Source: DATBDE01 sp036270095
GTDB lineage: Bacteria > Actinomycetota > Thermoleophilia > Solirubrobacterales > Solirubrobacteraceae
Direction: 5' to 3'
Length of the DNA stretch: 11,674 nt
NCBI GenBank assembly: GCA_036270095.1
Contig: DATBDE010000100.1
Location: 1-11,674 of the forward strand
Part shown: one piece after another, positions 1 through 5,857 of the stretch
Layout of the letters: every line of letters starts with the position of its first letter
Numbering within the stretch: the stretch's first letter is position 1
The notes under the pieces: model-generated
Databases searched by the model: none
The model's input: only the letters and a program-made list of their open reading frames with translations
Told to the model about the DNA's origin: nothing
Program-made: the position numbers and the translations under genes

Positions 1-837
1 GGCGAAGACGGGCAGGCCGCCGATGTGCTCGAGCACGATCCGGTTCGTGGTCTCGTCGAACAGGCGCGGCACGATCGAGAGCTCGACGCCCAGCTCCTCG
101 GCCTGCCGCACCACCGGACGTAGGCCGCGATCGGGGGCCGACGAGGGCGCGAGGATGACGTGCTCGGCGTGGGTCTCCTCGACGACCACCATCAGGTCGC
201 CGAGGGTGCCGAGCACCGGCTCGGCGCGCTTGTCCCGCGTGGGCGCGCGGTCGGGATGGGGGTCGACGAACCCCACCGGCACCAGGCCGAGGTCGGGCAG
301 CTGGCGCAGCCGGCGCCCGAGCAGCATGGCCACGTCGCCGGTGCCGACGATCAGCGTGCGCTTGCCCGCGCGATGGTGGCGGCGAGCGCGGGCACGCAGG
401 AGGTAGAGCGTGGCGCGGCTGGCGGTCACGAGCAGCCCGCCGAAGATGAGCTCGTCCAGCGCGATCGTCGGCTCGATGTCCTGCGGGTCGGTCAGCCCGG
501 CGACGCCCGAGCTGACGAGGGCGGCGATACCGACGGCGAGCAGGATGTTGGCGACGCGGTCCAGTCCGCCGATCAGGGCAGAGGGATCGTACATGCGCCG
601 GAGCGCCAGCACGACGATTACCAGGACCGGGAACGCGAAGACGAAGAAGTCGTTCTCGGCCTCGGGCGTCAGCTCTCGCGCCAGCAGCAGCGCGATCGTG
701 AGCATGACCAGGTCGGAGACGACGCGGGCGACCGCGAAGCCGGCGCCCTCGTGCAGCCAGTGCGGGAACCCGCGCGCGGGTGGGAGCCCTGGCTCCTGCG
801 TCCGGGGCGGCGGCGTCGCGGTGCGGGGACCGGCCAC
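1..837 (-). CDS. Polyprenyl-phosphate sugar-1-phosphate transferase (exopolysaccharide initiating enzyme), N-terminal part
   Basis: This 279-residue N-terminal part runs off the left edge without a stop. About four membrane helices lie near residues 38-56, 64-82, 94-114 and 128-147. They are followed by a Rossmann-like CoA_binding_3 domain: LIVGTGDVA at 162-170, GFVDP at 189-193, IVPRLF at 255-260, and HIGGLP at 271-276 just before the cut. That layout matches the WbaP-like family (TIGR03025 type), membrane enzymes that move a sugar-1-phosphate from a nucleotide sugar to undecaprenyl phosphate to start exopolysaccharide assembly. The catalytic C-terminal domain is outside the window, so specificity cannot be read. 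The GTG start at 837 is the only normal start codon upstream of the first helix, but it lacks a clear Shine-Dalgarno site. It lies 23 nt behind the stop of the small Cys-rich gene, so the two are probably co-transcribed. Confidence 0.85.
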   Translation of the reverse strand, partial: MAGPRTATPPPRTQEPGLPPARGFPHWLHEGAGFAVARVVSDLVMLTIALLLARELTPEAENDFFVFAFPVLVIVVLALRRMYDPSALIGGLDRVANILLAVGIAALVSSGVAGLTDPQDIEPTIALDELIFGGLLVTASRATLYLLRARARRHHRAGKRTLIVGTGDVAMLLGRRLRQLPDLGLVPVGFVDPHPDRAPTRDKRAEPVLGTLGDLMVVVEETHAEHVILAPSSAPDRGLRPVVRQAEELGVELSIVPRLFDETTNRIVLEHIGGLPVFA

Positions 838-860
838 GACGACCGAGGGTAATGGCCGGT

Positions 861-1043
861 TCAGGCCGCGTGGGTGCGGTTCTCGGGCGCGTCGACGACG
901 TAGCGGGGCTCGTAGGCCTCCATCTGCACCTCGCGGCACTCGGCGCCGCAGTGGTCGCACACGACGACGAAGCGGATGGCCTTGAACCGCGGGTCGTAGC
1001 GGCCGATGCCGCTGTGGAGTCCGGAGTGGTCGCACCGTCTCAT
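861..1043 (-). CDS. Small Cys-rich (zinc-ribbon-like) protein, 60 aa
   Basis: This short basic protein has Cys4 near the N-terminus and a C-x2-C-x3-C cluster at residues 29-36 (CDHCGAEC), which suggests a bound zinc. No enzyme motif or membrane segment is visible, and I cannot name a function. The ATG start is well supported: a GGGAAGGA Shine-Dalgarno sequence lies at 1052-1059, 8 nt upstream. An ECF-type promoter candidate sits about 80 nt upstream at 1121-1146. The gene directly precedes the sugar transferase (23 nt gap) and is divergent from the sigma-factor gene. A regulatory or accessory role in envelope polysaccharide production is an inference from position only. Confidence 0.7.
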   Translation of the reverse strand: MRRCDHSGLHSGIGRYDPRFKAIRFVVVCDHCGAECREVQMEAYEPRYVVDAPENRTHAA

Positions 1044-1120
1044 GCGTCACGTCCTTCCCGGTCTTTTCGACGCGGGGGGCGAATGCCCCCTGCACGCCGA
1101 GCCCGTGTGGACTCATATAC

Positions 1121-1146
1121 GACGACTCGGACGCCAACGAGTTTCC
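1121..1146 (-). promoter_or_regulatory. Candidate ECF-sigma promoter (GGAAAC-N16-CGTC)
   Basis: On the minus strand GGAAAC (1146-1141) is followed by exactly 16 nt and then CGTC (1124-1121), with an AT-richer TATATGAG just downstream. GGAAC/GGAAAC-N16-17-CGTC/T is the classic promoter form for several ECF sigma families. It would start a transcript near 1115 with a leader of about 70 nt ahead of the Cys-rich gene and sugar transferase. Because the divergent gene encodes an ECF sigma factor, the natural guess is that it is that factor's target. No transcription data support it here. Confidence 0.5.
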
Positions 1147-1248
1147 GTAATTCTCCGCCGCACGCGCCGCTTGCCCCTGTGGATGCGTGCGCTGGCCCTC
1201 CCGATTTGGCCCTGGCTGATTCCGTCCCGCGGATGTACCGTAGGCCCC

Positions 1249-2374
1249 ATGTCCGGGGGGGAGCGGGACCGACGCCGCAGGCGCGGACAGCCCGGAGCAG
1301 AGAGCGCAAGAGGCGAAGCTGGCCCGCCGTGCGGCCGAAGGCGACGGCGCCGCCTTCGCCACCCTCTACGACCGCTACGAGCAGCGGATCTTCACGTTCT
1401 GCCAGCGCCTCACCGGCTCGGCCGACGCCGCCGACGACGCGACGCAGGAGGCGTTCGTGTCGATGCTCGAGCGCCTGCCCAGCCTCACTGACCGCGACCT
1501 GAACTTCGGCGCCTACCTGTTCACCACCGCGCGCCACTCCGCGTACCGGGTGATGGAGAAGCGGCGCAAGGCCGAGCCCACCGATGTGCTGCCCGAGCGC
1601 GGCGCGTCCGGCGGCGGCTTCGGCGCCGGCATGGACCCGGACCAGGGCGACCCCGGGGAGGACCCGGAGCGCAAGCCGCTCGTCGAGGGCCAGCAGCAGC
1701 AGGTCCGCGCCGCCCACGCGCGCTTGCCCGAGCGCCAGCGCGAGGTGGTCGTCCTGCGCGAGCTCGAGGAGATGTCCTACGACGAGATCGCCGAGATCAT
1801 GGACATGAACCGCAACTCGGTGGCGCAGCTGATCTCCCGCGCGCGGATCAAGCTGCGCGACGAGCTGCGGGGCGAGGCGCTGGCGTCGATCGCGACCACG
1901 TCGGCCGAGTGCGAGAAGGCGCTGCCGCTCATTGCCATGCGCGACGACGGCCAGCTCACCGACCCGCTCGAGCTCGCGTGGCTCGACCAGCACCTGGCCG
2001 GCTGCGACACCTGCCGCGCCTCGGTCGAGGCGATGCACGAGGCGGGCGTGTCCTACCGCTCGATGGCCCCGATCGTCGTGTTCGCGTGGCTGCGCCAGGA
2101 GGCGATCGCGAAGGCGGCCGAGCACATGGGCTTCGACTGGAGCGACGTGCCGCCGCGGTCGAGCGGGTCGGGTGGCTCGGGTCGCTCGGGTGGCAGCGCC
2201 GGCGGCGTGGCCGCCGGCGTCGGCGCGGGCGCCGCGGCGGGCGCCGGCGACCGGCGTCGAGCGCGCGCAGGCCTACGTGTCCGAGCACCGAAAGCGCGTC
2301 GCCGCGGGCGCGGCGGCGGTGGTCGTGCTCCTGCTCGGCGGCGTCACCGCGTACGCGGTCGGCGGCCACGGTGA
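1249..2374 (+). CDS. ECF sigma factor with fused ZAS-like anti-sigma motif (apparently frameshifted at both ends)
   Basis: Numbering residues from CTG1319, sigma-70 region 2 lies at about 1-80 (DDATQEAFVSMLERL at 39-53) and region 4 at about 130-185 (LPERQREVVVLRELE, then a helix-turn-helix ending in RARIKLR). A zinc anti-sigma signature follows: Cys198 and H-x3-C-x2-C at His225/Cys229/Cys232. A Gly/Ser/Ala linker comes next. The reading frame has no ATG, GTG or TTG before 1457, and that GTG would discard most of region 2. Two rescues exist. CTG1319 would be the start, or ATG1249 would be if one G of the seven-G run at 1255-1261 is extra, which gives MSGGSGTDAAG and then the sigma frame. After about 2250 this frame degrades into Arg-rich shadow and stops at 2374, while coding quality moves to the +1 frame. 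I therefore read 1249-2927 as one gene with two extra bases. The sigma identity is firm; the exact ends are not. Confidence 0.85.
1255..1261 (+). repeat. Seven-G homopolymer at the 5' end of the sigma gene
   Basis: Seven consecutive G bases start 6 nt after ATG1249. With seven, the ATG leads into an Arg-rich frame ending at 1491. With six, it leads directly into the sigma-factor frame. The tract could be a sequencing error, a slippage-prone phase-variation switch, or a transcriptional slippage site. Confidence 0.6.
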
Positions 2375-2927
2375 CACGCTGCCCCCCGCCACCACCGGCG
2401 AGCGGGCGGCCGACACGCTCCCGGCCGGCGCGACGACGACCGCCGCCGCCGAAGCGACCACGACCGGCGCTGGAACCGACCACGGGGGCAAGGGCCACAA
2501 GGCCAAGCACGACGACGGAAGCGCGGCCATCCCGGTGGTGGCCACGACGTCGACCGGCACGAAGACGACGACGGCGCCCACCTCCACCCATTCCACGACG
2601 GTCGCCGAGCTGCCCTCGCGCCAGCCGCGCACCCACCACGTGCGCACGCACACCGACACGCCGACCCAGCACCAGCCGAAGCGCGCGCCGAAGACCGGTT
2701 CGAGCACGCCGGACTCGGTGCCGGCGCCGGCACCGACCCCCACGCCGACGCCGGATAACCCGCCGTCGACGGCGACGCACGACGACCCGCCGCCGCAGTC
2801 GGCGGCCCCGCAGAGCGACCCGACCCCGCCGACGACCACGGCCGACCCCACGCCGCCCACCACGACGACGCGCACGACCACGAACCCGAACTGCCCGCCG
2901 TCGACGCTGCGCCCGCCGAACTGCTGA
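2277..2927 (+). CDS. Membrane helix plus Thr/Pro-rich extracytoplasmic tail (probable C-terminal part of the sigma protein)
   Basis: Taken from GTG2277 this is 216 residues. It has a short basic N-terminus (SEHRKR), one hydrophobic helix at about 8-29, then some 185 residues dominated by Thr, Pro, Ala and charged residues, with PT repeats and a tail holding two cysteines (NCPPST...PPNC). The topology is positive-inside: cytoplasmic start, wall-spanning extended tail outside. In the same frame, sensible residues begin earlier (ATGVERAQAYV from about 2247) with no start codon, so it reads best as the continuation of the sigma/ZAS protein after a one-base shift near 2231-2252. Removing one G of GGG 2239-2241 gives a smooth Ala-rich join. 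The alternative is a separate small membrane protein translated from GTG2277. Thr/Pro stalks of this kind usually cross the cell wall. No sensory fold is visible. Confidence 0.65.
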   Translation: MSEHRKRVAAGAAAVVVLLLGGVTAYAVGGHGDTLPPATTGERAADTLPAGATTTAAAEATTTGAGTDHGGKGHKAKHDDGSAAIPVVATTSTGTKTTTAPTSTHSTTVAELPSRQPRTHHVRTHTDTPTQHQPKRAPKTGSSTPDSVPAPAPTPTPTPDNPPSTATHDDPPPQSAAPQSDPTPPTTTADPTPPTTTTRTTTNPNCPPSTLRPPNC

Positions 2928-2933
2928 GGAACG

Positions 2934-2960
2934 CCCTGACCGAGCGAGGGCTGGTCAGGG
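2934..2960 (+). terminator. Stem-loop after the sigma/membrane gene
   Basis: CCCTGACC (2934-2941) and GGTCAGGG (2953-2960) form a perfect 8-bp stem with an 11-nt loop, 6 nt after the stop codon at 2927. No U-run follows, as is common for actinobacterial hairpin terminators. It separates this gene from the VOC gene. Confidence 0.55.
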
Positions 2961-2982
2961 GAGCTGTCGAAGCATCCGACCC

Positions 2983-2999
2983 TATTCTCCGGGGATATG
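2983..2999 (+). promoter_or_regulatory. Candidate -10 element for a leaderless VOC transcript
   Basis: TATTCT (2983-2988, matching TANNNT) ends 8 nt before ATG2997, placing the predicted +1 at or next to the start codon. The GGGGA at 2991-2995 is too close to the ATG to work as a Shine-Dalgarno site. No convincing -35 is seen. Confidence 0.35.
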
Positions 3000-3437
3000 A
3001 CGCTTCAACGCATGGACAACGTTCTCATCGTTGTCGACGACCTCGACGCTGCCAAAGCGTTCTTCGCCGAACTCGGTATGGAGCTGGAAGGCGAGGCGAC
3101 GAACGAGGGGCCGTGGGTGGACCGCGTCGTCGGGCTCAACGACGTCCGTGCCGACATCGCCATGATGCGCACCCCGGACGGCTACAGCCGGCTTGAGCTG
3201 GCGAAGTTCCACACGCCGCCGGCGGTCAGAGCCGAGCCGGAAAGCGCGCCGACGAACACGCTGGGCATACGCCGCATCATGTTCGCCGTCGACGACGTCG
3301 ATGACGTCGTTGCCCGCCTGCGTAGGCACGGTGCCGAACTCGTCGGCGAGATCGCGCAGTACGAGGACATCTACCGGCTCTGCTTCCTGCGTGGCCCTGA
3401 GGGCATCATCATCGGACTGGCCGAGCAGGTCGGCTGA
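2997..3437 (+). CDS. VOC-superfamily (glyoxalase/bleomycin-resistance-like) protein
   Basis: The protein has 146 residues and a vicinal-oxygen-chelate fold made of two babbb halves. The first is about 5-70, with VLIVVDDLDAAKAFFAELG near its start. The second is about 89-144, with IMFAVDDVDDVVARL and GPEGIIIGLAEQ. Family members include glyoxalases, dioxygenases, epimerases and antibiotic-binding proteins. The usual first-strand metal ligand is Asn8 here instead of His, while acidic residues Glu67 and Glu143 are present, so metal chemistry is uncertain and substrate cannot be inferred. Codon use is visibly less GC-extreme than the neighbours (GTT, GCT, CTT and AAA occur), suggesting later acquisition. 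It is a single-gene unit between two stem-loops. ATG2997 is chosen because homologous N-termini of the MTLQRMDNVLIVVDD type begin there; Met6 is the alternative. Confidence 0.85.
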   Translation: MTLQRMDNVLIVVDDLDAAKAFFAELGMELEGEATNEGPWVDRVVGLNDVRADIAMMRTPDGYSRLELAKFHTPPAVRAEPESAPTNTLGIRRIMFAVDDVDDVVARLRRHGAELVGEIAQYEDIYRLCFLRGPEGIIIGLAEQVG

Positions 3438-3450
3438 AACCTCCATGGGT

Positions 3451-3465
3451 GCCGCCGGGGGCGGC
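3451..3465. terminator. GC-rich hairpin between convergent genes
   Basis: GCCGCC (3451-3456) pairs perfectly with GGCGGC (3460-3465) across a 3-nt loop. It sits in the 38-nt gap between the converging VOC and lipoprotein genes, where a two-way terminator is expected. There is no U-run on either strand. Confidence 0.4.
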
Positions 3466-3475
3466 CCCGGACGGT

Positions 3476-4000
3476 CTAGCGCGGGCGCAGCGCCGCGTCG
3501 ATCTCGCGCGCGGCGCTCACGATCGGGCGCGAGAATTCTCCCGAGGCCAGCCTCCGCCCCACCCGGCGCAGGCGCGGGAAGTCCGACCGGTTGCGCGCGG
3601 AGATCGCCGCCCCCAGCACCCGCGCGAGCGAGCGGAACGCCGCCACGAAGCGCCGGTGCGGCGCCGTCGCCGGGGCGGGTGGGCGCTGTGCCTGCAGGCG
3701 GTCGGCCGCCCGGGCCGTGGCCCGGCGCAGCCGGCCCAGCGCCGCTGCGAAGGTCGTCGGGTCACCGGCGGTGCGCAGCGCGCGGTACGCGCGTCGCTGC
3801 GCCACCGAGTACGACGTGAGCACGGCGTCGACCGCGGTGCGGTAGGCGGCGACCTCGCGCGCTGCCCGCTGGCCCCCGCCGCCACCCGGGTGAACCGGCG
3901 CGGCCGCCGTGGGCGCGCCGGAGCTCGAGTCCCCGCCCCCGCAGCCGACGGCCACGGCGAGCGCGGCACACAACGCGAGGGCGACGGCGACCCGCGGCAT
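3476..4000 (-). CDS. Putative lipoprotein, 174 aa
   Basis: The N-terminus has one Arg (residue 3), a hydrophobic stretch (4-18), then VGC with Cys20 followed by a Gly/Asp/Ser linker, which is a lipoprotein-type signal. The lipobox is weak (AVGC), and LALC at Cys11 is a less likely option. After a Pro/Gly spacer, the mature part (about 45-174) is an Arg/Ala-rich helical domain without catalytic motifs or other cysteines. I do not recognise the family. ATG4000 is chosen because the signal peptide begins exactly there; longer versions of the frame are shadow of the ATPase gene. It follows the DnaC-like gene by 23 nt and is probably the last gene of that unit. Confidence 0.7.
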   Translation of the reverse strand: MPRVAVALALCAALAVAVGCGGGDSSSGAPTAAAPVHPGGGGGQRAAREVAAYRTAVDAVLTSYSVAQRRAYRALRTAGDPTTFAAALGRLRRATARAADRLQAQRPPAPATAPHRRFVAAFRSLARVLGAAISARNRSDFPRLRRVGRRLASGEFSRPIVSAAREIDAALRPR

Positions 4001-4023
4001 CTGCACGCCGACCCTATCGGCGC

Positions 4024-4704
4024 TCAGTACGTCGCCCGCGCGTCCGCGCCGTCGACGGCCACGAACTCGCCGCACATCTCCTGCAGGCGCGAGAACGCCC
4101 GGTCGCCGATGCACGCCCCGAGGTCCGAACGGTCGGTGGTGAACACGACCGACCGCTGGTCCTCGTAGCGCCGGTTGATCACCGTGTAGAGCTGCTCGAG
4201 CATCCACTCGGTCTGCCGCGCCACCGCCATGTCGTCGATGTGCAGCAGGTCCACCGCCGCGAGCCGGTCCATGAACTGCAGGTAGGTGTGGTGGGCGTCG
4301 TGCTCGTAGGTGGCGGCGATGTGGGCGAGCATGACCGGCGCCGTGTAGATCGCCACCGAGCGCTGCGCTTTGAGCGCGTGCTTGGAGATGATCATCGCCA
4401 GCGTCGTCTTGCCGGTGCCCTTGGGGCCGATGAACCAGATCCCCTCGCCGCGGTCCAGGCGGTCGTCGATCTCGTCGCAGTAGCGCCGCGCCTCGGCCAC
4501 CGCGTCGGCATCGATCGCGTTGGCCGGATAGCGGTCGAAGCCGGCCTCGCGGTAGCGGCGCGGGATGTGGTGCGAGAGCTGGCGCGCGCGCCGCGTGGCC
4601 ATGCGCTGTTCCCAGCAGCGGCAGGGCCGGGCCGCGTTCGCGTCCGGGTCCAGGACCATGCCGCTGCCGTCACAGGCGCCGTAGGGACAGGGGAAGTCGC
4701 TCAC
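4024..4704 (-). CDS. DnaC/IstB-like AAA+ ATPase with N-terminal Cys motif
   Basis: The protein has 226 residues. It carries an N-terminal C-x4-C ... C-x-C motif (Cys6, Cys11, Cys28, Cys30) that may bind zinc. The AAA+ core has Walker A GPKGTGKT (93-100), Walker B VDLLHIDD (151-158), sensor-1 region VVFTTDRS (186-193) and a late GDRAFSRLQEMC (200-211) carrying a candidate arginine finger. This matches the DnaC/DnaI helicase-loader and IstB family. Loaders help place replicative helicase on DNA, and IstB proteins assist IS21 transposases. No transposase lies nearby, so an IS21 role is not supported. Start is GTG4704, the only one giving the Cys motif; its Shine-Dalgarno site is weak. It sits 52 nt after the 95-aa gene and before the lipoprotein. 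Confidence 0.82.
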   Translation of the reverse strand: MSDFPCPYGACDGSGMVLDPDANAARPCRCWEQRMATRRARQLSHHIPRRYREAGFDRYPANAIDADAVAEARRYCDEIDDRLDRGEGIWFIGPKGTGKTTLAMIISKHALKAQRSVAIYTAPVMLAHIAATYEHDAHHTYLQFMDRLAAVDLLHIDDMAVARQTEWMLEQLYTVINRRYEDQRSVVFTTDRSDLGACIGDRAFSRLQEMCGEFVAVDGADARATY

Positions 4705-4756
4705 CGTCGCCAGTCAAGCATCCCCGCCGGACCGCGTCGGCCCGAAAAACGCCCAA

Positions 4757-5044
4757 CTACGGGACTCGGCGCGAGAGGCGGGCCAGCTCCTCGTGGCACT
4801 CGACCACGCGCTGCTTGACCGGATCGTCGTCGGGGCGGTCGTGCACGAGGTCCCAGGTCCGGTCGGCGACCTCGCCGGCCGTGTCTGGCGTGGCCCCCTG
4901 GCACAGGCGGTCGATGAGCTGGAGCTCGAAGGCCTCGATCTGCGCCGCCGGGTCCCCCGGCTTCATCTTCGGCAGGGGCTCGCGGACCGCATCCCTCCAG
5001 AGGGTCGTCGCGATGAGAAGACGGTTGCGCAGCGACGCGGCCAT
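4757..5044 (-). CDS. Hypothetical protein, 95 aa
   Basis: This small, charged, probably alpha-helical cytosolic protein has no signal peptide, membrane segment or catalytic motif. ATG5044 is preferred because the upstream part of the open frame loses coding character and overlaps the response regulator; GTG5062 is an alternative. It lies 38 nt after the regulator and 52 nt before the DnaC-like gene on the same strand, so it is probably co-transcribed. Partnership with the AAA+ protein is possible but is inferred from position only. Confidence 0.65.
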   Translation of the reverse strand: MAASLRNRLLIATTLWRDAVREPLPKMKPGDPAAQIEAFELQLIDRLCQGATPDTAGEVADRTWDLVHDRPDDDPVKQRVVECHEELARLSRRVP

Positions 5045-5082
5045 CGGCTCGTCGGCGCGCACCCTACAGGGACCGGCGCCGC

Positions 5083-5769
5083 TCAGCCCGTGGGGCGATA
5101 GCGGTAGCCGAAGCCGCGCACGGTTTCGATGGGCGAGCTGTCGGTCGCCGCGGCGAGCTTGCGGCGCAGGTAGCCGACGTAGACCTTGACCTGGTCGGTG
5201 GGCCCGCCGAGCGCCTGCTCCCACACCAACTCGAGCAGTTGGTCGCGGCTGAGGACCTGGTTGGGATGGCGCACGAAGGTGGCCAGCAGCTTGAACTCCA
5301 ACGGGGTGAGCCCGACCTCCTTGCCCTCCACGGACACGCGCGCGTCGGCGAAGTCGATGCGGACGAGGCCGTCGTCGTAGATCACCACCTCGTTCTCACG
5401 GTCGCCGGCCCGGCGCAGGAGCGCCTCGACCCGGGCCACGAGCTCCTGCCGCCCGAACGGCTTGGTCACGTAGTCGTCGGCGCCGGCCTTGAGCCCGCGC
5501 ACCTTCTCGAGCTCCCCGTCGCGGGCGGTGAGCATCATCACCGGCACGTCGGAGAGATGGCGGATGCGTTCGAGCGTCTGCCAGCCGTCGAGCACGGGCA
5601 TGGCCGCGTCGAGGACGACGAGGTCGGGACGCTCGTCGTAGAGCGCCTTCAGGGCCTGCTGACCGTCGCGGGCGCTCGTGGTGCGCAGCCCGGCGCGTTG
5701 GAGCAGCGTGCAGACGACATCTCGCAGGTCGTCTTCATCGTCCACCACCAACACGTGCGCTCCCGCCAC
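5083..5769 (-). CDS. OmpR/PhoB-family response regulator
   Basis: The protein has 228 residues. The receiver domain (about 5-118) has the acidic pair Asp10/Asp11, phospho-acceptor Asp54 (VVLDAAMP), Thr81 and Lys103 (VTKPF). A winged-helix DNA-binding domain (about 128-226) ends in ETVRGFGYRY, typical of the OmpR/PhoB class. All switch residues are present, so it should be functional. GTG5769 is chosen as the start. The minus strand carries AGAGG and GGGGAAG motifs upstream, though about 13 nt away, and GTG5754 preceded by GGGAG is an alternative. Its likely partner is the divergent histidine kinase. The direct repeats in the shared promoter region fit autoregulation. Confidence 0.92.
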   Translation of the reverse strand: MAGAHVLVVDDEDDLRDVVCTLLQRAGLRTTSARDGQQALKALYDERPDLVVLDAAMPVLDGWQTLERIRHLSDVPVMMLTARDGELEKVRGLKAGADDYVTKPFGRQELVARVEALLRRAGDRENEVVIYDDGLVRIDFADARVSVEGKEVGLTPLEFKLLATFVRHPNQVLSRDQLLELVWEQALGGPTDQVKVYVGYLRRKLAAATDSSPIETVRGFGYRYRPTG

Positions 5770-5806
5770 AACGCCGAGGGTACCTCTTCCCCTTCTCTTC
5801 CTTTGC

Positions 5807-5857
5807 GTTTGCCAGCCGCTCCCCAAGCGTCGCCACGGTTGCCAGGCGTTGCCCGGG
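5807..5857. promoter_or_regulatory. Direct repeats, candidate binding site for the OmpR-type regulator
   Basis: Two adjacent 10-mers, GTTGCCAGGC (5838-5847) and GTTGCCCGGG (5848-5857), match at 8 of 10 positions. A third copy, TTGCCAGCCG (5809-5818), lies 30 nt (about three helical turns) from TTGCCAGGCG (5839-5848). OmpR/PhoB regulators bind tandem direct repeats with a 10-11 bp period. The block lies in the divergent regulator/kinase interval and overlaps the TTG5849 kinase start, which makes that start less certain. Confidence 0.4.

Noticed and set aside
160..1502. Several plus-strand frames opposite the sugar transferase and Cys-rich genes
   Set aside because: They are low-complexity shadows; the minus strand carries recognisable helices and the CoA_binding_3 motif.
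1040..2125. 361-aa minus-strand open frame opposite the sigma factor
   Set aside because: His/Val/Arg/Leu-rich with no recognisable motif, and exactly opposite conserved sigma regions 2 and 4.
2400..2925. Repetitive ACG/CCG-rich DNA that could look like a tandem repeat or CRISPR-like array
   Set aside because: The periodicity is codon-level, from a Thr/Pro-rich protein; there are no regular spacers or constant repeat units.
4024..4704. IS21-type insertion sequence suggested by the IstB-like ATPase
   Set aside because: No IstA transposase, terminal inverted repeats or target duplication are visible nearby.
4727..4750. CGGACCGCGTCGGCCCG hairpin followed by AAAAA as a terminator
   Set aside because: The A-run is on the wrong side for a minus-strand terminator and the stem includes a wobble; it lies between genes that appear co-transcribed.
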